A stretch of 64,000 nucleotides of DNA, taken from the NCBI RefSeq assembly GCF_005930355.1, contig NZ_VDBO01000016.1, positions 1 through 64,000 of the forward strand. Direction: 5' to 3'. The number at the start of each line of letters is the position of its first letter. Within the stretch, counting starts at the first letter, position 1. Under the pieces are notes generated by a model, which worked only from the letters and a program-made list of their open reading frames with translations, was not told where the DNA came from and did no database searches. The position numbers and the translations under genes were made by a program. Positions 47,348 to 57,662 of the stretch are shown here, piece after piece. This DNA comes from Paenibacillus sinopodophylli. GTDB taxonomy: Bacteria > Bacillota > Bacilli > Paenibacillales > Paenibacillaceae.

Positions 47348-47553
47348 TTTATTATAAATGAATACTGCTTACTGTGCAAAGAACCTGCCACACCGTATAA
47401 CAAAGGGACGGAATGTCATAAAAAGTCTTTACGTTCTTTCAGTGCTTCGCGGATTATCTTTGTACTCGGTACCCTGAAAGAAACATCTGCATTGTGAATA
47501 AAGTGATCAGGGACGAGACAAGTGAAGGCGAAGCAGCAATCCTATTCCTATTC

Positions 47554-47596
47554 AAAGAGCCCGTTACAGCATTTTCTTTGCTGTAACGGGCTCTTT
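47554..47596. terminator. Strong hairpin terminator after the SLH protein gene
   Basis: Perfect 17-bp arms (47554-47570 and 47580-47596) with a 9-base loop stand 17 bases after the stop of the giant SLH gene. The T-run is better on the plus strand (TTTATTTT), on the minus strand only TTTGAA. Confidence 0.8.
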
Positions 47597-47613
47597 ATTT
47601 TGGAATACTTGAC

Positions 47614-50600
47614 CTAATTCACTGCCGTTAGAATGCCGTATACAGACTTCCCTTTATTCGCAGCGTATGGAGGGTGCATATCAAGCCTGCCGCCATTTAG
47701 CGACATAGCTGCATCGTCAAAAGCTCCCGCTACCGAATCATAACTACCATCATTATTATAGAAACCTTTCTCGGACAACAAACCAGCAAGAAGGTTTTGC
47801 ACTGGCAAATCATTTTTTGTAATGATCGCAAGCGCTGTGAGATACGTCCCATCATATGGTGTATCTCCATTCATGAAAACCTTGACCCGAATGTCTTGCG
47901 GTACAGTTGAGCCCAGTGGCAGCGCCCACGTATTGCCGTCATCAAGAGGCTTGCCATTGAAGTCAATCTCTCCGAGTGTGGTCCACGGCGAATCCCCATC
48001 TTTGCGACCCTCGAATGTTACCGTCGTTCCGTCTGTTTGCGTCAAATACGCAGGATCCATACCGCCTTCGAATGTCAAAAAGTACTCACTCGCGGCATAT
48101 TCGGATTTTGCATCTGCAATCAATTGGGCTCCGGGTGGGGGAGCTAGCATTCCGTAAACCAATTTATCCGTATCCGATACATAAGGAGGATGAATGTACA
48201 ATGAACCGTTCCCTGCCTTTTGAATAACGGCTCCGGAATTCGCAATGACGACAGGTGTAGCATCTCCGACCTGCAATGTCAATCCGCTCTCGATGATATC
48301 GAACGAAAGATAATCCAGTTGTTCATTCTTGTTCTTATCCACCGCGGCTAGAACAGTAATGTGCGTACCATCGCCCGAAGTACTACCATTCTTAGAAACG
48401 GTCACACGCACTTGTTGCGGAATGGCGGAACCTAAAGGCAACGCCCATAATTCCTCGCTCTCCCAAGTTTTCCCCTCAAAGTTGATTTTGCCTAACAATG
48501 TCCACGGGGAAGAAGGATTTGCTCGTCCTTCCATGCTCATCGTTGTCCCGTCTGAGATTGCCAACTGCGAAGCATCAATCCCTCCGCTGAACATAAGGAA
48601 ATAACTGCTTTCCGAGTAGTCGATAATGGCATCCTCAAAAGGCAATGGTTGCGCCATCGTCTCCCTGACTCCGGCTATCGAGGCATATATGGATTTCCCG
48701 ATATTAGGACCGTATGCAGGGTGCAAGCCCAATCGTCCTTCGGTGAATCCCAGGAACGCATCGTCGTAATCGCCTTGCACCGACGTATACACGCCACCTT
48801 CCAATAGCCCTTTTTCGAGTACGGTGCCGGCAAGGAAGTCAACCACTTTTTTGTCGTTGCCTGTAACGACAGCAAACTTGGTAAGGTACGACATATCATG
48901 GCTAGGATGGCCGTTCATGGAAGCCGTAACACGGACCTCCTCTGGCGCAATCGAGCCCAGGGCAAGTGCCCATTGAGTCGTATCTGCCGTAATACCCTCG
49001 TATGAATTGAAATAGAGATCTGCAAAATTTTTCTTGCCCAGGACCGTCCAATCCGAAGCTCCTTCATGCTGCACCTCGAACGTCAATGTTACTCCGTCGG
49101 TATTAGGAACAGAAGAAGCATCCATGCCGCCCTTGAACGCGAGGAAATACTGGCTTCCTGGATTTTGATCTACGATCTCATTAAAAGATTTTGCCTCTTG
49201 AACATTTTTTATGATGCCATAAACGGATTGACCTTCCGCTTTCCCATAAGGAGGATGGAAGTCCAAGCGATTGCTTAATTTCATTACGGCTCCCGAATCG
49301 CTGAAAACTTCTGCATTATTTGTAAATTCCCCGAATTTATATACGCCTACCTCGGTTAAAATCCCTGTCAAATAATCGTTGACGGTTTCATTGTTGTTCT
49401 GCGTATCTATAATCTTCAATGTAGTAAGAATTGTGGAATCAAAGGACGTATTTGAATTTTTGGATACAGTTACTCTGATTTCCTCCGGTAATTGTTGATC
49501 TAGAGGCAATCCCCAGTTTTCATTGCTATTGAAAGCAATTTGCTTGAAGTTTTTTCTTCCAATGGTATACCACTCGTCGCTCGAAGCGTCACGTCCCTCG
49601 AATATGACGCTCGTGCCGTCCGTTGCCATTAAATTGTCGTAAGTCATTCCGCCATCGATCTCCAGGAAATATCGGCTATCAGGCGAAGCGTCAATGGCAG
49701 TATTTAGCGTATCCGCTTCCGGAATATTAACTGTAAACTTTTCCAGTTTGGCCCGCGTAGCTTTAGCATCAGCAAGTGTTTGAGCAAACGTGGCATCGTC
49801 AGATCTGCCCAGGTAGAACAACTCCGTGGAAGTCATGGCCTCGTAGGTGACCACACCTTCTGCTCCCGAGTTTACCTGCGTTTCAACATCGGCAAAAAGA
49901 TCATACAGCGTATATAATGTGTTCTTGCTCTCTACCGGCACTTTAACCTCGCCATGCGATATTTCATCCCGATAGAAATAATGGAATTTCCGACCGTCAT
50001 CGATCGTTTCATAAGAATTAATACCTTGGTCAACAAACGTTTCTTTATCCCAGATCACTACGGAGTTACCACCAGGCACATCATAGAGATGCACAGCAAG
50101 ACCTGCATCGGCAACAACTTCCGGCTTCACATCTGCAATTTCCATCGCTTTAGCGGCTATCGCTCTATACATAGCTTCTTTCGCTGGCGTTAATTGCTTA
50201 CGATTGGATATATCAGCGTTAATATACACGATTGCATTGCTGCCACGGACAACTCTGGAGATTAACGGCGTTATACCGTCATCAGCCTTAACTAGCACTT
50301 CGCTGCCCACAAGCTCATAAATATCTAGATCGGCTGTAAGAACAGAACCATTGACCGTGTAGCTAATCGTTTTTTGCGTCGGGGTTGGAGACTCCAGCGT
50401 TAGACCGATGATCCCACTCGAATCAATTCGGTGACTATTCAACGATGTACCCCAGTTTCCGAATCCATCCCATGTCAAATCTTTATCCATCGGAGTCAAA
50501 TCAATAATACCCGTAGCCTTGGAGAATGGCACGAACGAATGGGTAACAAGCGCTTTATTGACTCCCACGCTTAACCAATCCTCAAGTGCTTGTTCGTGCT

Positions 50601-53600
50601 TAGGGCTTGATTCCGCCGGGGAGTATACAATGACCTTCGCATCTTTGGCGTAATCGTCAAATCCTTCCTTCCCTGCCGAATCGAACGGGATGTGCAATTG
50701 ATCCAGCACATTCGCGATATTGCCTGCCTGGTCATAGGAATTGATCGATCCAGCTTGATATTCAAGCACCGAGCGACTGGACACGAGTACGGTCGACTTT
50801 ACAGGCTGCAGCTCAGAGCTTTCCCTGTGCGACTGCAAGAACCCTTCTGCTCCCGAATACCAATTGGCATACCTGTCCCATGTATACTTCGGATCATAGA
50901 CAGAAACCTTGTGCCAGCTGCCTTCCATATATTGATTGTTGTAATCAATCGGTTTGGATACAGTTGTGCTGTCATAATAATAAGCATAAGCAACTTCCCA
51001 TGAATGCTTGGTAGGACCATGACCTGTTTCATTAATTTCAGCAATAAGCGACATGTCGTGGCCATACTTATTCATATTGTCGGTATAATATCTCATCGTG
51101 TGATAGAACGTTGTATTTTGCCCAGGGTTTCCAAAGTATTCGTAACCGACTTTTTCAATATTTCGCAGCATCCCCATCATATAGGTATCCGTACCGTTCA
51201 TCGTATCCTCTGTATTGAAGGATGCAAACAGGTTCATACCGATGGAGTCTGCATAGTCTCCTAGCTTCTGATAAAACTTTAGATGCTCATAGTGCCATAG
51301 TGCATTAAACAGATACAAGTTTCGCTTAATTTTGTCGTGACCAATACTCGCTTGTGGTTCGCTTACAGGTACATACTCATCCCATGATGTCAGAGAAGCA
51401 GGATTCGTATAGCTTAACGCATTAAAATTGGCTACATCGCTTGGCGTAATAGGGTAATCAGAGTATATATTCAAATAATCCCAGAAGCCCACATGCTTAA
51501 ATCCACCTTCGCCATCGCCAATCCACATGCCTTCGTCCGTACGATTCAGATCTTCTCTGAAGGATTGGACCGTAGCATCGCCATAACCCCATCTTCCATC
51601 CCAGGGCCAGACGTAATCGACAAGCAGGAATTCCTTGAAGCCTTGTCGCTTGGCCTCGTCGACAATACTCGTCAAAGCCTTATATACAGCCGGCTGTGTC
51701 GTGTCTTCTCCATGAGCGGGGAAGAAGTACGGGCTGTTTCGATCGCCGCCGACTCTTACCAATGCATCATCTGTTGACTCCACATAGTGCGTGTAGTAAG
51801 GGAATGATTTATTGATTTCAAACATGGATTTGATGCCGGCAGCATTTAATTTATCTACCGATTCCCGGTTCGCTCCAAACATGGCAACGCTGAAATCAAC
51901 GCCGAATTGACCGGGCCACTCCTTGCCCATCTCGATGTATTCGTCAATTCGATTCCATGCGTCATGCGAATGATCCGCAATGAAAATTCTAGGTACACGG
52001 GTTTGTCCGTCATACTCGTTCTGAACCGAAAAAATTTCGGAAGTTTCTGGGAAAACCTCATTGAACTTCGATACGTCAAAAATTTGTGGTTGATACGATG
52101 TATTTGTGTGTACTTTGAAATTCGTGATTTGAGTGTCCAACTCCGCGTTGCTGCCGGATAGTGCCACTTCAAATCGAGTAATTTCGTACGCACGTTGACG
52201 TGCGCCGGTGTAATCCGGGTTGGAGCCGTTATATTTTCCGTCGTACGTTCCCTGGAATTGACCTAAATCAATGGTGACCTGATGAGATCCCGTCAATACA
52301 TTCGCAGGCAATTCATAATCGAAAATATTGACCCCTGATCCAGGTTTATAGAAGCGATTAATGTATCTTATTTTTACCGTTGTATTTATGTTTTTCGTTG
52401 TCGAAATATCGAAAGTCACCTTCGTCATACCGTCTACATACTGAGGTTGAGAAAATACGAGCTCTTTTGCATCGGCGCTATGATTGCTCCAGATGGCTTG
52501 CACGCCTTCCTTCACCTGATACAGTTCAACGTCCCCCGTTTGATAAAAATACACTTTAACCGGACCGACATTAACGGTACAGCTTTTCGTTATGCCATTG
52601 ACCGTTGCGGTTATCGTCGTTGTTCTTTGACTCTTGGTCAATGATTTCAAAGCTTCAGTGCTTCCAGCCTTAACTTTACCAGAAGCATCAACCGTTGCAA
52701 TTGCCGGATTGCTCGATGTCCACACAATACCGCTGGCCAAACTTGTAGGATTCGTGGTTGCCACTAACTGATGCTCTTCACCTGCTAGCAATTGCAAGGA
52801 GGATTGATCAAGCGTTAGTGTTGAAGGTTCTGCCGGAACATTGGGGACGGTTGTCACTGTTGTACTTGAAGAACCTACAGCGAGCTCCGTTCCACTAGGA
52901 ATGTTTTTTCCGTCCTTGCCTTCCATAAGAAGCACGGTGTTCTTGGCAAGCTCCGAGCTGCGGAGTTGACCAATTTTCGTTGCCGCATTGGCTTTAATCA
53001 TAACGTTCGAGCCCTTGACAACCAGCTTGTCGACTTTCGCATTATGCACAACAACTGTCAGATTTGAAGTATTCACTTCAACATAATCAATGTCACCCTG
53101 TAAAATAATATTTTCCTGTCCATCGTCCACATAAACGGATGATACGGAAGCATGATCGGTAACCTGAACTCTAATATTGCCGCCAACCTTGGCAATAATG
53201 ACTTTACCCACTTTGCTGTTGCCTGTAATAATGATCGAATTGACTCCGCCGCCGCGTACAATGACATCGCCGTCTACAGTAACGTCATTTAGCGTAACAT
53301 GGCCTTCTCCCACTCCATCGCCGAGCACCAGATTACCGCTAATAGTCATTCCCTTCAATGTCACGTTACTGGTTCTAACGAGAAGATTACCACTAATATC
53401 ATCACTGTATGTCCCCTCACTGCTGATCAATTCGCCCGTCAATTGATAGAGCACATGGGCAAATTCAGCACGGCTAATCGGCTCCTTAGGACGTAATTCT
53501 TTGTCCTCGGTAATAGGCAAGTCCGCCAGATAACCGTTCCCGGCAAGCGCCTTAACATACTCGACAGCCCAAGGCGATACCTTTGCATGGTCTTTGTACT

Positions 53601-54084
53601 CAGCGATCTGAGCATCTGACGCTACAGATAACTTGAATGCCCTAGCTAATACGGCATATGCCTCTTCGTGTGTAATTGGACGTTCAGGAGACATTTGACT
53701 GCCTGTCGCATTTACGCCAACTAACGTTTTCATATACTTGGCTTTGGCAATTTCCTCAGCGTACCAAGCCGTCTTGGAAACGTCTGTGACCCCAGCAAGG
53801 TCAGCCTTATGAATCGTGCCGAAAGCACGGTTCATAATAGCGGCTAATTGCGCCCTGGTCATTATGCCTTCTGGAGAAATTTTGAGTTCCTTGGTGCTTG
53901 TGCCATTCATTAAACCTTGGTCAATAGCAAACTGCAATGCCTCTGTCGACCAGTCATTCGGCATATCAACAAACTTCACTGTAGCTTCATCTGTCAGTTG
54001 ACGCGCCGATACCGAAGCTGGCAATATGCTGGCGACAATTAACACATGCACAAGCATCCAACACATCATTCTTCTTAACTTCAT
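47614..54084 (-). CDS. Giant SLH-anchored surface protein with glycoside-hydrolase-like core and C-terminal repeats
   Basis: The 2156-residue exoprotein has a signal peptide (cut after ILPASVSA), three SLH domains (about 35-225; KFVDMPNDWSTEALQFA, RPITHEEAYAVLARAF, EPISRAEFAHVLYQLTG), a beta-helix-like region (about 225-415, NVTLKGMTISGNLVLGDG and similar), a BIG2-type Ig domain (about 425-510) and a carbohydrate-binding-like beta domain. Then follows a large TIM-barrel-like region (about 690-1290; DHSHDAWNRIDEY, LLVDYVWPWDGRWGYGD, FASFNTEDTMNG, LIAEINETGHG) that I cannot place in a GH family. The last 600 residues are four repeats of about 150. GGGGG lies eight bases before ATG 54084. It is divergent from the YesM/YesN pair and preceded by a cre-like site. 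Confidence 0.88.
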   Translation of the reverse strand: MKLRRMMCWMLVHVLIVASILPASVSARQLTDEATVKFVDMPNDWSTEALQFAIDQGLMNGTSTKELKISPEGIMTRAQLAAIMNRAFGTIHKADLAGVTDVSKTAWYAEEIAKAKYMKTLVGVNATGSQMSPERPITHEEAYAVLARAFKLSVASDAQIAEYKDHAKVSPWAVEYVKALAGNGYLADLPITEDKELRPKEPISRAEFAHVLYQLTGELISSEGTYSDDISGNLLVRTSNVTLKGMTISGNLVLGDGVGEGHVTLNDVTVDGDVIVRGGGVNSIIITGNSKVGKVIIAKVGGNIRVQVTDHASVSSVYVDDGQENIILQGDIDYVEVNTSNLTVVVHNAKVDKLVVKGSNVMIKANAATKIGQLRSSELAKNTVLLMEGKDGKNIPSGTELAVGSSSTTVTTVPNVPAEPSTLTLDQSSLQLLAGEEHQLVATTNPTSLASGIVWTSSNPAIATVDASGKVKAGSTEALKSLTKSQRTTTITATVNGITKSCTVNVGPVKVYFYQTGDVELYQVKEGVQAIWSNHSADAKELVFSQPQYVDGMTKVTFDISTTKNINTTVKIRYINRFYKPGSGVNIFDYELPANVLTGSHQVTIDLGQFQGTYDGKYNGSNPDYTGARQRAYEITRFEVALSGSNAELDTQITNFKVHTNTSYQPQIFDVSKFNEVFPETSEIFSVQNEYDGQTRVPRIFIADHSHDAWNRIDEYIEMGKEWPGQFGVDFSVAMFGANRESVDKLNAAGIKSMFEINKSFPYYTHYVESTDDALVRVGGDRNSPYFFPAHGEDTTQPAVYKALTSIVDEAKRQGFKEFLLVDYVWPWDGRWGYGDATVQSFREDLNRTDEGMWIGDGEGGFKHVGFWDYLNIYSDYPITPSDVANFNALSYTNPASLTSWDEYVPVSEPQASIGHDKIKRNLYLFNALWHYEHLKFYQKLGDYADSIGMNLFASFNTEDTMNGTDTYMMGMLRNIEKVGYEYFGNPGQNTTFYHTMRYYTDNMNKYGHDMSLIAEINETGHGPTKHSWEVAYAYYYDSTTVSKPIDYNNQYMEGSWHKVSVYDPKYTWDRYANWYSGAEGFLQSHRESSELQPVKSTVLVSSRSVLEYQAGSINSYDQAGNIANVLDQLHIPFDSAGKEGFDDYAKDAKVIVYSPAESSPKHEQALEDWLSVGVNKALVTHSFVPFSKATGIIDLTPMDKDLTWDGFGNWGTSLNSHRIDSSGIIGLTLESPTPTQKTISYTVNGSVLTADLDIYELVGSEVLVKADDGITPLISRVVRGSNAIVYINADISNRKQLTPAKEAMYRAIAAKAMEIADVKPEVVADAGLAVHLYDVPGGNSVVIWDKETFVDQGINSYETIDDGRKFHYFYRDEISHGEVKVPVESKNTLYTLYDLFADVETQVNSGAEGVVTYEAMTSTELFYLGRSDDATFAQTLADAKATRAKLEKFTVNIPEADTLNTAIDASPDSRYFLEIDGGMTYDNLMATDGTSVIFEGRDASSDEWYTIGRKNFKQIAFNSNENWGLPLDQQLPEEIRVTVSKNSNTSFDSTILTTLKIIDTQNNNETVNDYLTGILTEVGVYKFGEFTNNAEVFSDSGAVMKLSNRLDFHPPYGKAEGQSVYGIIKNVQEAKSFNEIVDQNPGSQYFLAFKGGMDASSVPNTDGVTLTFEVQHEGASDWTVLGKKNFADLYFNSYEGITADTTQWALALGSIAPEEVRVTASMNGHPSHDMSYLTKFAVVTGNDKKVVDFLAGTVLEKGLLEGGVYTSVQGDYDDAFLGFTEGRLGLHPAYGPNIGKSIYASIAGVRETMAQPLPFEDAIIDYSESSYFLMFSGGIDASQLAISDGTTMSMEGRANPSSPWTLLGKINFEGKTWESEELWALPLGSAIPQQVRVTVSKNGSTSGDGTHITVLAAVDKNKNEQLDYLSFDIIESGLTLQVGDATPVVIANSGAVIQKAGNGSLYIHPPYVSDTDKLVYGMLAPPPGAQLIADAKSEYAASEYFLTFEGGMDPAYLTQTDGTTVTFEGRKDGDSPWTTLGEIDFNGKPLDDGNTWALPLGSTVPQDIRVKVFMNGDTPYDGTYLTALAIITKNDLPVQNLLAGLLSEKGFYNNDGSYDSVAGAFDDAAMSLNGGRLDMHPPYAANKGKSVYGILTAVN

Positions 54085-54133
54085 TAAATATACCCCCAGT
54101 TCATTAAATACTTTCAAGTGCCAACCAAATAGC

Positions 54134-54147
54134 TGTTAGCGCTTTCA
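54134..54147 (-). promoter_or_regulatory. CcpA cre-like site before the SLH gene
   Basis: TGAAAGCGCTAACA on the minus strand fits the cre consensus TGWAARCGYTWNCW at every position. It lies 50 bases upstream of the SLH gene start, a place suited to repression when good carbon sources are present. The divergent kinase gene starts 150 bases away. Confidence 0.75.
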
Positions 54148-54296
54148 AATTTATTCTACGAACATAAGGGGTTTAGTTAAATAGATTATTGTACAACAAC
54201 CATGTGGATTATCCTCCATCTATCCAAAATGAATGTGGATCTATGTTACAATCACTTTAATTACATGCCGAAAGAGCAGAGGAGTGACCTGGCCTG

Positions 54297-56087
54297 ATGC
54301 TTAAGAGCCTGCAAGCCAAGCTTTTTATAACCTATATGCTCATTCTTATTCTGCTCGGCGTTGGAGTAGCAATTCCAATTTACACCTATCTAGAAAACAA
54401 TATCGAAGATAATATTACGAGCAACTTAAATGAAATTATAAAAAACATTACTGGGAACCTCGAGGATTATTCAACCGAGTTTAATATGATCAGCACCCAA
54501 TTTTATATGAGCTACGATAATACCGGTCACAATATGATTGATTATCTTAAAAACCTTACCTCCTCCAACAATGAATTGGAAGAGTTCTACTCCCGTCAAT
54601 CCATTGATAGATTCCTCTTGCTGATGAACTCGATTTATCAGAATTATTATCGCATCTCTGTGTTTAATGAATCAGGCGAACAGTTCTCCACTAAGCCCGT
54701 TCAACTAACTCTCGCTCAATCCATTCAGAACAATAACTGGCTATCACCAGCAAGAAATGCCGGAGGAGCCGCTGTCATTCGTTTTGATTCTAACGATCAC
54801 TGGATGCCGAGCAACGATGTCTCTAACGTCTCGCTTACTCGCGCACTGGACAGTATTAACCAATCCAGCTATCTCGAAGTCCAGATCGAAATCGCGAATA
54901 TTGTCGGTCTTTACAAGATCTCGCAATTAACCGATTATAACTTCCTCATTGTAGCCAACAACGAAGTGGTTTGGACAAGCTCTAGTGCACCTGACCAGCT
55001 CTTAGCAAATGATATTGGCCGCTATCAGGATTTCATTCAACAGTCCTCCAAGCAGTCATTTGTTCATCAAACTACCGATAGAAATGAACACTTGTTTATT
55101 CAATCCTCGGATATAATGGATCTTTCTGTTGTACTTGCCATTCCCGAGAACAAGCTGCTTGGTCCTATTAAATTGTTTCGCAATGTCGCTCTACTCACGA
55201 TATTCGTTGTTCTGTTCTTTTCCGTAATCTTGTTTCTGATCCTTTCCAAAGCATTAACCTCACCTTTAACTAAGCTGAAAAAAGTAATTGATTCCATAGA
55301 TCTTGAAGACAACAAGCTTGAAATTGAAAACAAATACAAAATGAACGAAATTGAAAAAATTAACCGCTCGTTTCGTCGAATGAATGAACGATTGCACCAT
55401 TCCCTTGAAGAAACGATTCATTTCCGAACCATGCAATTGCAGTCCCATTTCAATTCACTGCAGTCCCAGATTAATCCGCATTTTCTATTCAACATGCTCG
55501 GGGTCATTCAGGCTCTGAGCAGGAACAAGCAAACCGAACAGCTAACTTACATTTGCAGCAACCTGGCTGACTTTCTTAGGTATTCCATTGAAACGAGATC
55601 CGCTATCGTCATGCTCGATAAAGAGGCTGCTTATACGACTAAATATCTTGAATTAATGAAATCGCGGTATTTGCACCGCTTGCATTATGACATACAAATT
55701 GACGACGCAATAGCCAACCTATTATTGCCCAAACTCACCCTGCAGCCCTTGGTGGAAAATTGCATTCAGCACGGCTTTCCCGATGATGATCGTCCATTAA
55801 TCATTAAGCTGCATGCTACCGTTGACTCGCATGAGTGGAGAATAACCATATGCGACAATGGGGTGGGATGGACACTCGATAACCTGAACCGTTGTAAAAC
55901 GGAAATTGAAAATTATATTGCAGGACTGGAACAGGAGCCCAATACGCCATTAACATTCGGCGGGATGGGACTTATCAGCACAATGGCTAGAATGAAGCTG
56001 TTTGCGAAAGAGTCATTTACGTATGAATTAAAGAACAACCCGGACCACGGCTCATCCGTCATTCTGATTGGAAAAATCATAAACTAA
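54297..56087 (+). CDS. Sensor histidine kinase, YesM/LytS-type
   Basis: The 596-residue kinase has a transmembrane segment at 12-33, an outside sensor domain of about 260 residues, a second segment (about 294-316), a HAMP domain, and the HisKA_7TM-independent His_kinase fold with QINPHFLFNMLGVIQALSR holding the phosphorylated His. The ATPase part shows LQPLVENCIQHGF and ICDNGVGW. It pairs with the response regulator 24 bases downstream. In Paenibacillus such pairs usually sense extracellular sugars bound by nearby transporters. Confidence 0.94.
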   Translation: MLKSLQAKLFITYMLILILLGVGVAIPIYTYLENNIEDNITSNLNEIIKNITGNLEDYSTEFNMISTQFYMSYDNTGHNMIDYLKNLTSSNNELEEFYSRQSIDRFLLLMNSIYQNYYRISVFNESGEQFSTKPVQLTLAQSIQNNNWLSPARNAGGAAVIRFDSNDHWMPSNDVSNVSLTRALDSINQSSYLEVQIEIANIVGLYKISQLTDYNFLIVANNEVVWTSSSAPDQLLANDIGRYQDFIQQSSKQSFVHQTTDRNEHLFIQSSDIMDLSVVLAIPENKLLGPIKLFRNVALLTIFVVLFFSVILFLILSKALTSPLTKLKKVIDSIDLEDNKLEIENKYKMNEIEKINRSFRRMNERLHHSLEETIHFRTMQLQSHFNSLQSQINPHFLFNMLGVIQALSRNKQTEQLTYICSNLADFLRYSIETRSAIVMLDKEAAYTTKYLELMKSRYLHRLHYDIQIDDAIANLLLPKLTLQPLVENCIQHGFPDDDRPLIIKLHATVDSHEWRITICDNGVGWTLDNLNRCKTEIENYIAGLEQEPNTPLTFGGMGLISTMARMKLFAKESFTYELKNNPDHGSSVILIGKIIN

Positions 56088-56111
56088 CGCATAATAGAGG
56101 GAGACAGTCCT

Positions 56112-57662
56112 ATGAGAATAATCCTAGTAGATGATGAGCCGATCTTTATCGAGGAACTGAAGCACTTGATTAGGCAGTTTAATAACGACCATCCAGAGAT
56201 CCCCTTGCAGGTCATTCATGAATTTTATAACGCTCAGAAAGCAATTGAGCAAATTCCAGCCTTGCTGCCGGACATTGTATTCACCGACATACAGATGCTG
56301 GGAGTAGACGGCCTGCAGCTTGCCCGGACCATTCAACAAAGATGGCCTGCCATTAAGGTTGTATTGGTGAGTGGACATTCTACTTTCGACTACGCACGCG
56401 AGGCGATGCGCTCCAACGTAACCGATTATTTGCTCAAACCTTTGTCTAACGAAATCTTCAATCAAACGATTCTGAATCTGTACAAGCAACAAAAGCAAAA
56501 AGCGACTTTGCGCAGCCAGGAAATTATGAAGAGGATGCTCCTCTCGGAGCATCCTCTAGAAATTCCTACTGAAATCAAAAAAATGATATTTCCTTACGAG
56601 CAATACGTTCTAATCCTCATTTCACAGAACCAATCGTCTATAGATATAGACTTTATGTTTCCACAAACGCAGGATCCCACTGAGCTCTATCTTGATTCCA
56701 TCCGTCCGTTTGTAAGCGCTCCTGATGAGCTCTGGGCATTTGCTACAAAGTCTGGAAAAGAAATCGCCGTACTCATCGCTGGATATGAGTTGCCTAGAAA
56801 ACTATTGGATAAAATCATGGCACATACACAGACGTATTTCTACAATGCTGATGAGCCAGTGACCATTGTGTACAGCGAGCGATTCCAAATGATTGAAAAA
56901 CTCAAAGCGTTTTATGTGCTATTAAATGAGCGTCTGTACGGAAGTATTGTAATCGGCAAGCATCAGCTCATCCGGGCTGCCGAGACATCAAACACGGTCC
57001 GTCCTTTCGCTGTCCTTCTGACCGTGTCCGATGAATACAAGCTTGTTTCCTATTTGTCAAACAAGGACTGGTCTTCGATTAAACGGTATATCCTTCAAAT
57101 CTTTCAGATTGCAGAAAAGGAACAAACCCCTTCCATATACATTGAGAAATATTTGAAAAGAATACTGCATTTGATCGAGAACCAATCCCCAGTACCTGAC
57201 ATTAATGTGTTAAAGAAGCTTGAATTACGGGTAGAAGAGCTTGTCTATACAACGCCTACTTTCCAAGAGGCTGCCGAAGCTTACTGGAATTTTATTGTAC
57301 ACACGTGGAATCCTGAAACGAAAAACAATCGCAGAGAAGATCTTTATCAACAAATCGAGACCTATATGAAAACAAACATGAGAGAACCGCTGTCGATTCA
57401 AGATCTCACAACCATATTCCAAATTTCTAATACGAATTTGTGGAATTTATTCCGAGACTACAGCGGCAAATCTTTTGTCGAATTGCTCACAACCTTGCGC
57501 ATGAATAAAGCCAAAGAGCTTATAGACACTTACCCTTCGATGCTGCTGAAGGATATCGCCGAATTCGTCGGATATCGGGATCAGCATTACTTTAGCCGCG
57601 TCTTCAAAACAGTCGTTGGCTTGACTCCATCTGAATATCGAAACCCCGAGGATCGGGCTTAA
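56112..57662 (+). CDS. Response regulator with AraC-type DNA-binding domain, YesN-type
   Basis: The 516-residue protein has a receiver domain (1-120; VDDEP acidic pair, phosphoryl Asp in DIVFTDIQMLGVDG, Lys in DYLLKPLSNEIF), a long middle region and a C-terminal AraC domain (SIQDLTTIFQISNTNLWNLFRDY, LLKDIAEFVGYRDQHYFSRVFK and GLTPSEYR). It should activate the mannosidase/transport operon. Its TAA stop overlaps the stop of the convergent GH38 gene within a shared TTAA. Confidence 0.94.
   Translation: MRIILVDDEPIFIEELKHLIRQFNNDHPEIPLQVIHEFYNAQKAIEQIPALLPDIVFTDIQMLGVDGLQLARTIQQRWPAIKVVLVSGHSTFDYAREAMRSNVTDYLLKPLSNEIFNQTILNLYKQQKQKATLRSQEIMKRMLLSEHPLEIPTEIKKMIFPYEQYVLILISQNQSSIDIDFMFPQTQDPTELYLDSIRPFVSAPDELWAFATKSGKEIAVLIAGYELPRKLLDKIMAHTQTYFYNADEPVTIVYSERFQMIEKLKAFYVLLNERLYGSIVIGKHQLIRAAETSNTVRPFAVLLTVSDEYKLVSYLSNKDWSSIKRYILQIFQIAEKEQTPSIYIEKYLKRILHLIENQSPVPDINVLKKLELRVEELVYTTPTFQEAAEAYWNFIVHTWNPETKNNRREDLYQQIETYMKTNMREPLSIQDLTTIFQISNTNLWNLFRDYSGKSFVELLTTLRMNKAKELIDTYPSMLLKDIAEFVGYRDQHYFSRVFKTVVGLTPSEYRNPEDRA

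Noticed and set aside
47417-47530. Minus-strand open stretch ending VPSTKIIREALKERKDFL before a stop
   Set aside because: It has a protein-like end but no start codon upstream before stops; it could be a gene relic, but I cannot identify it.
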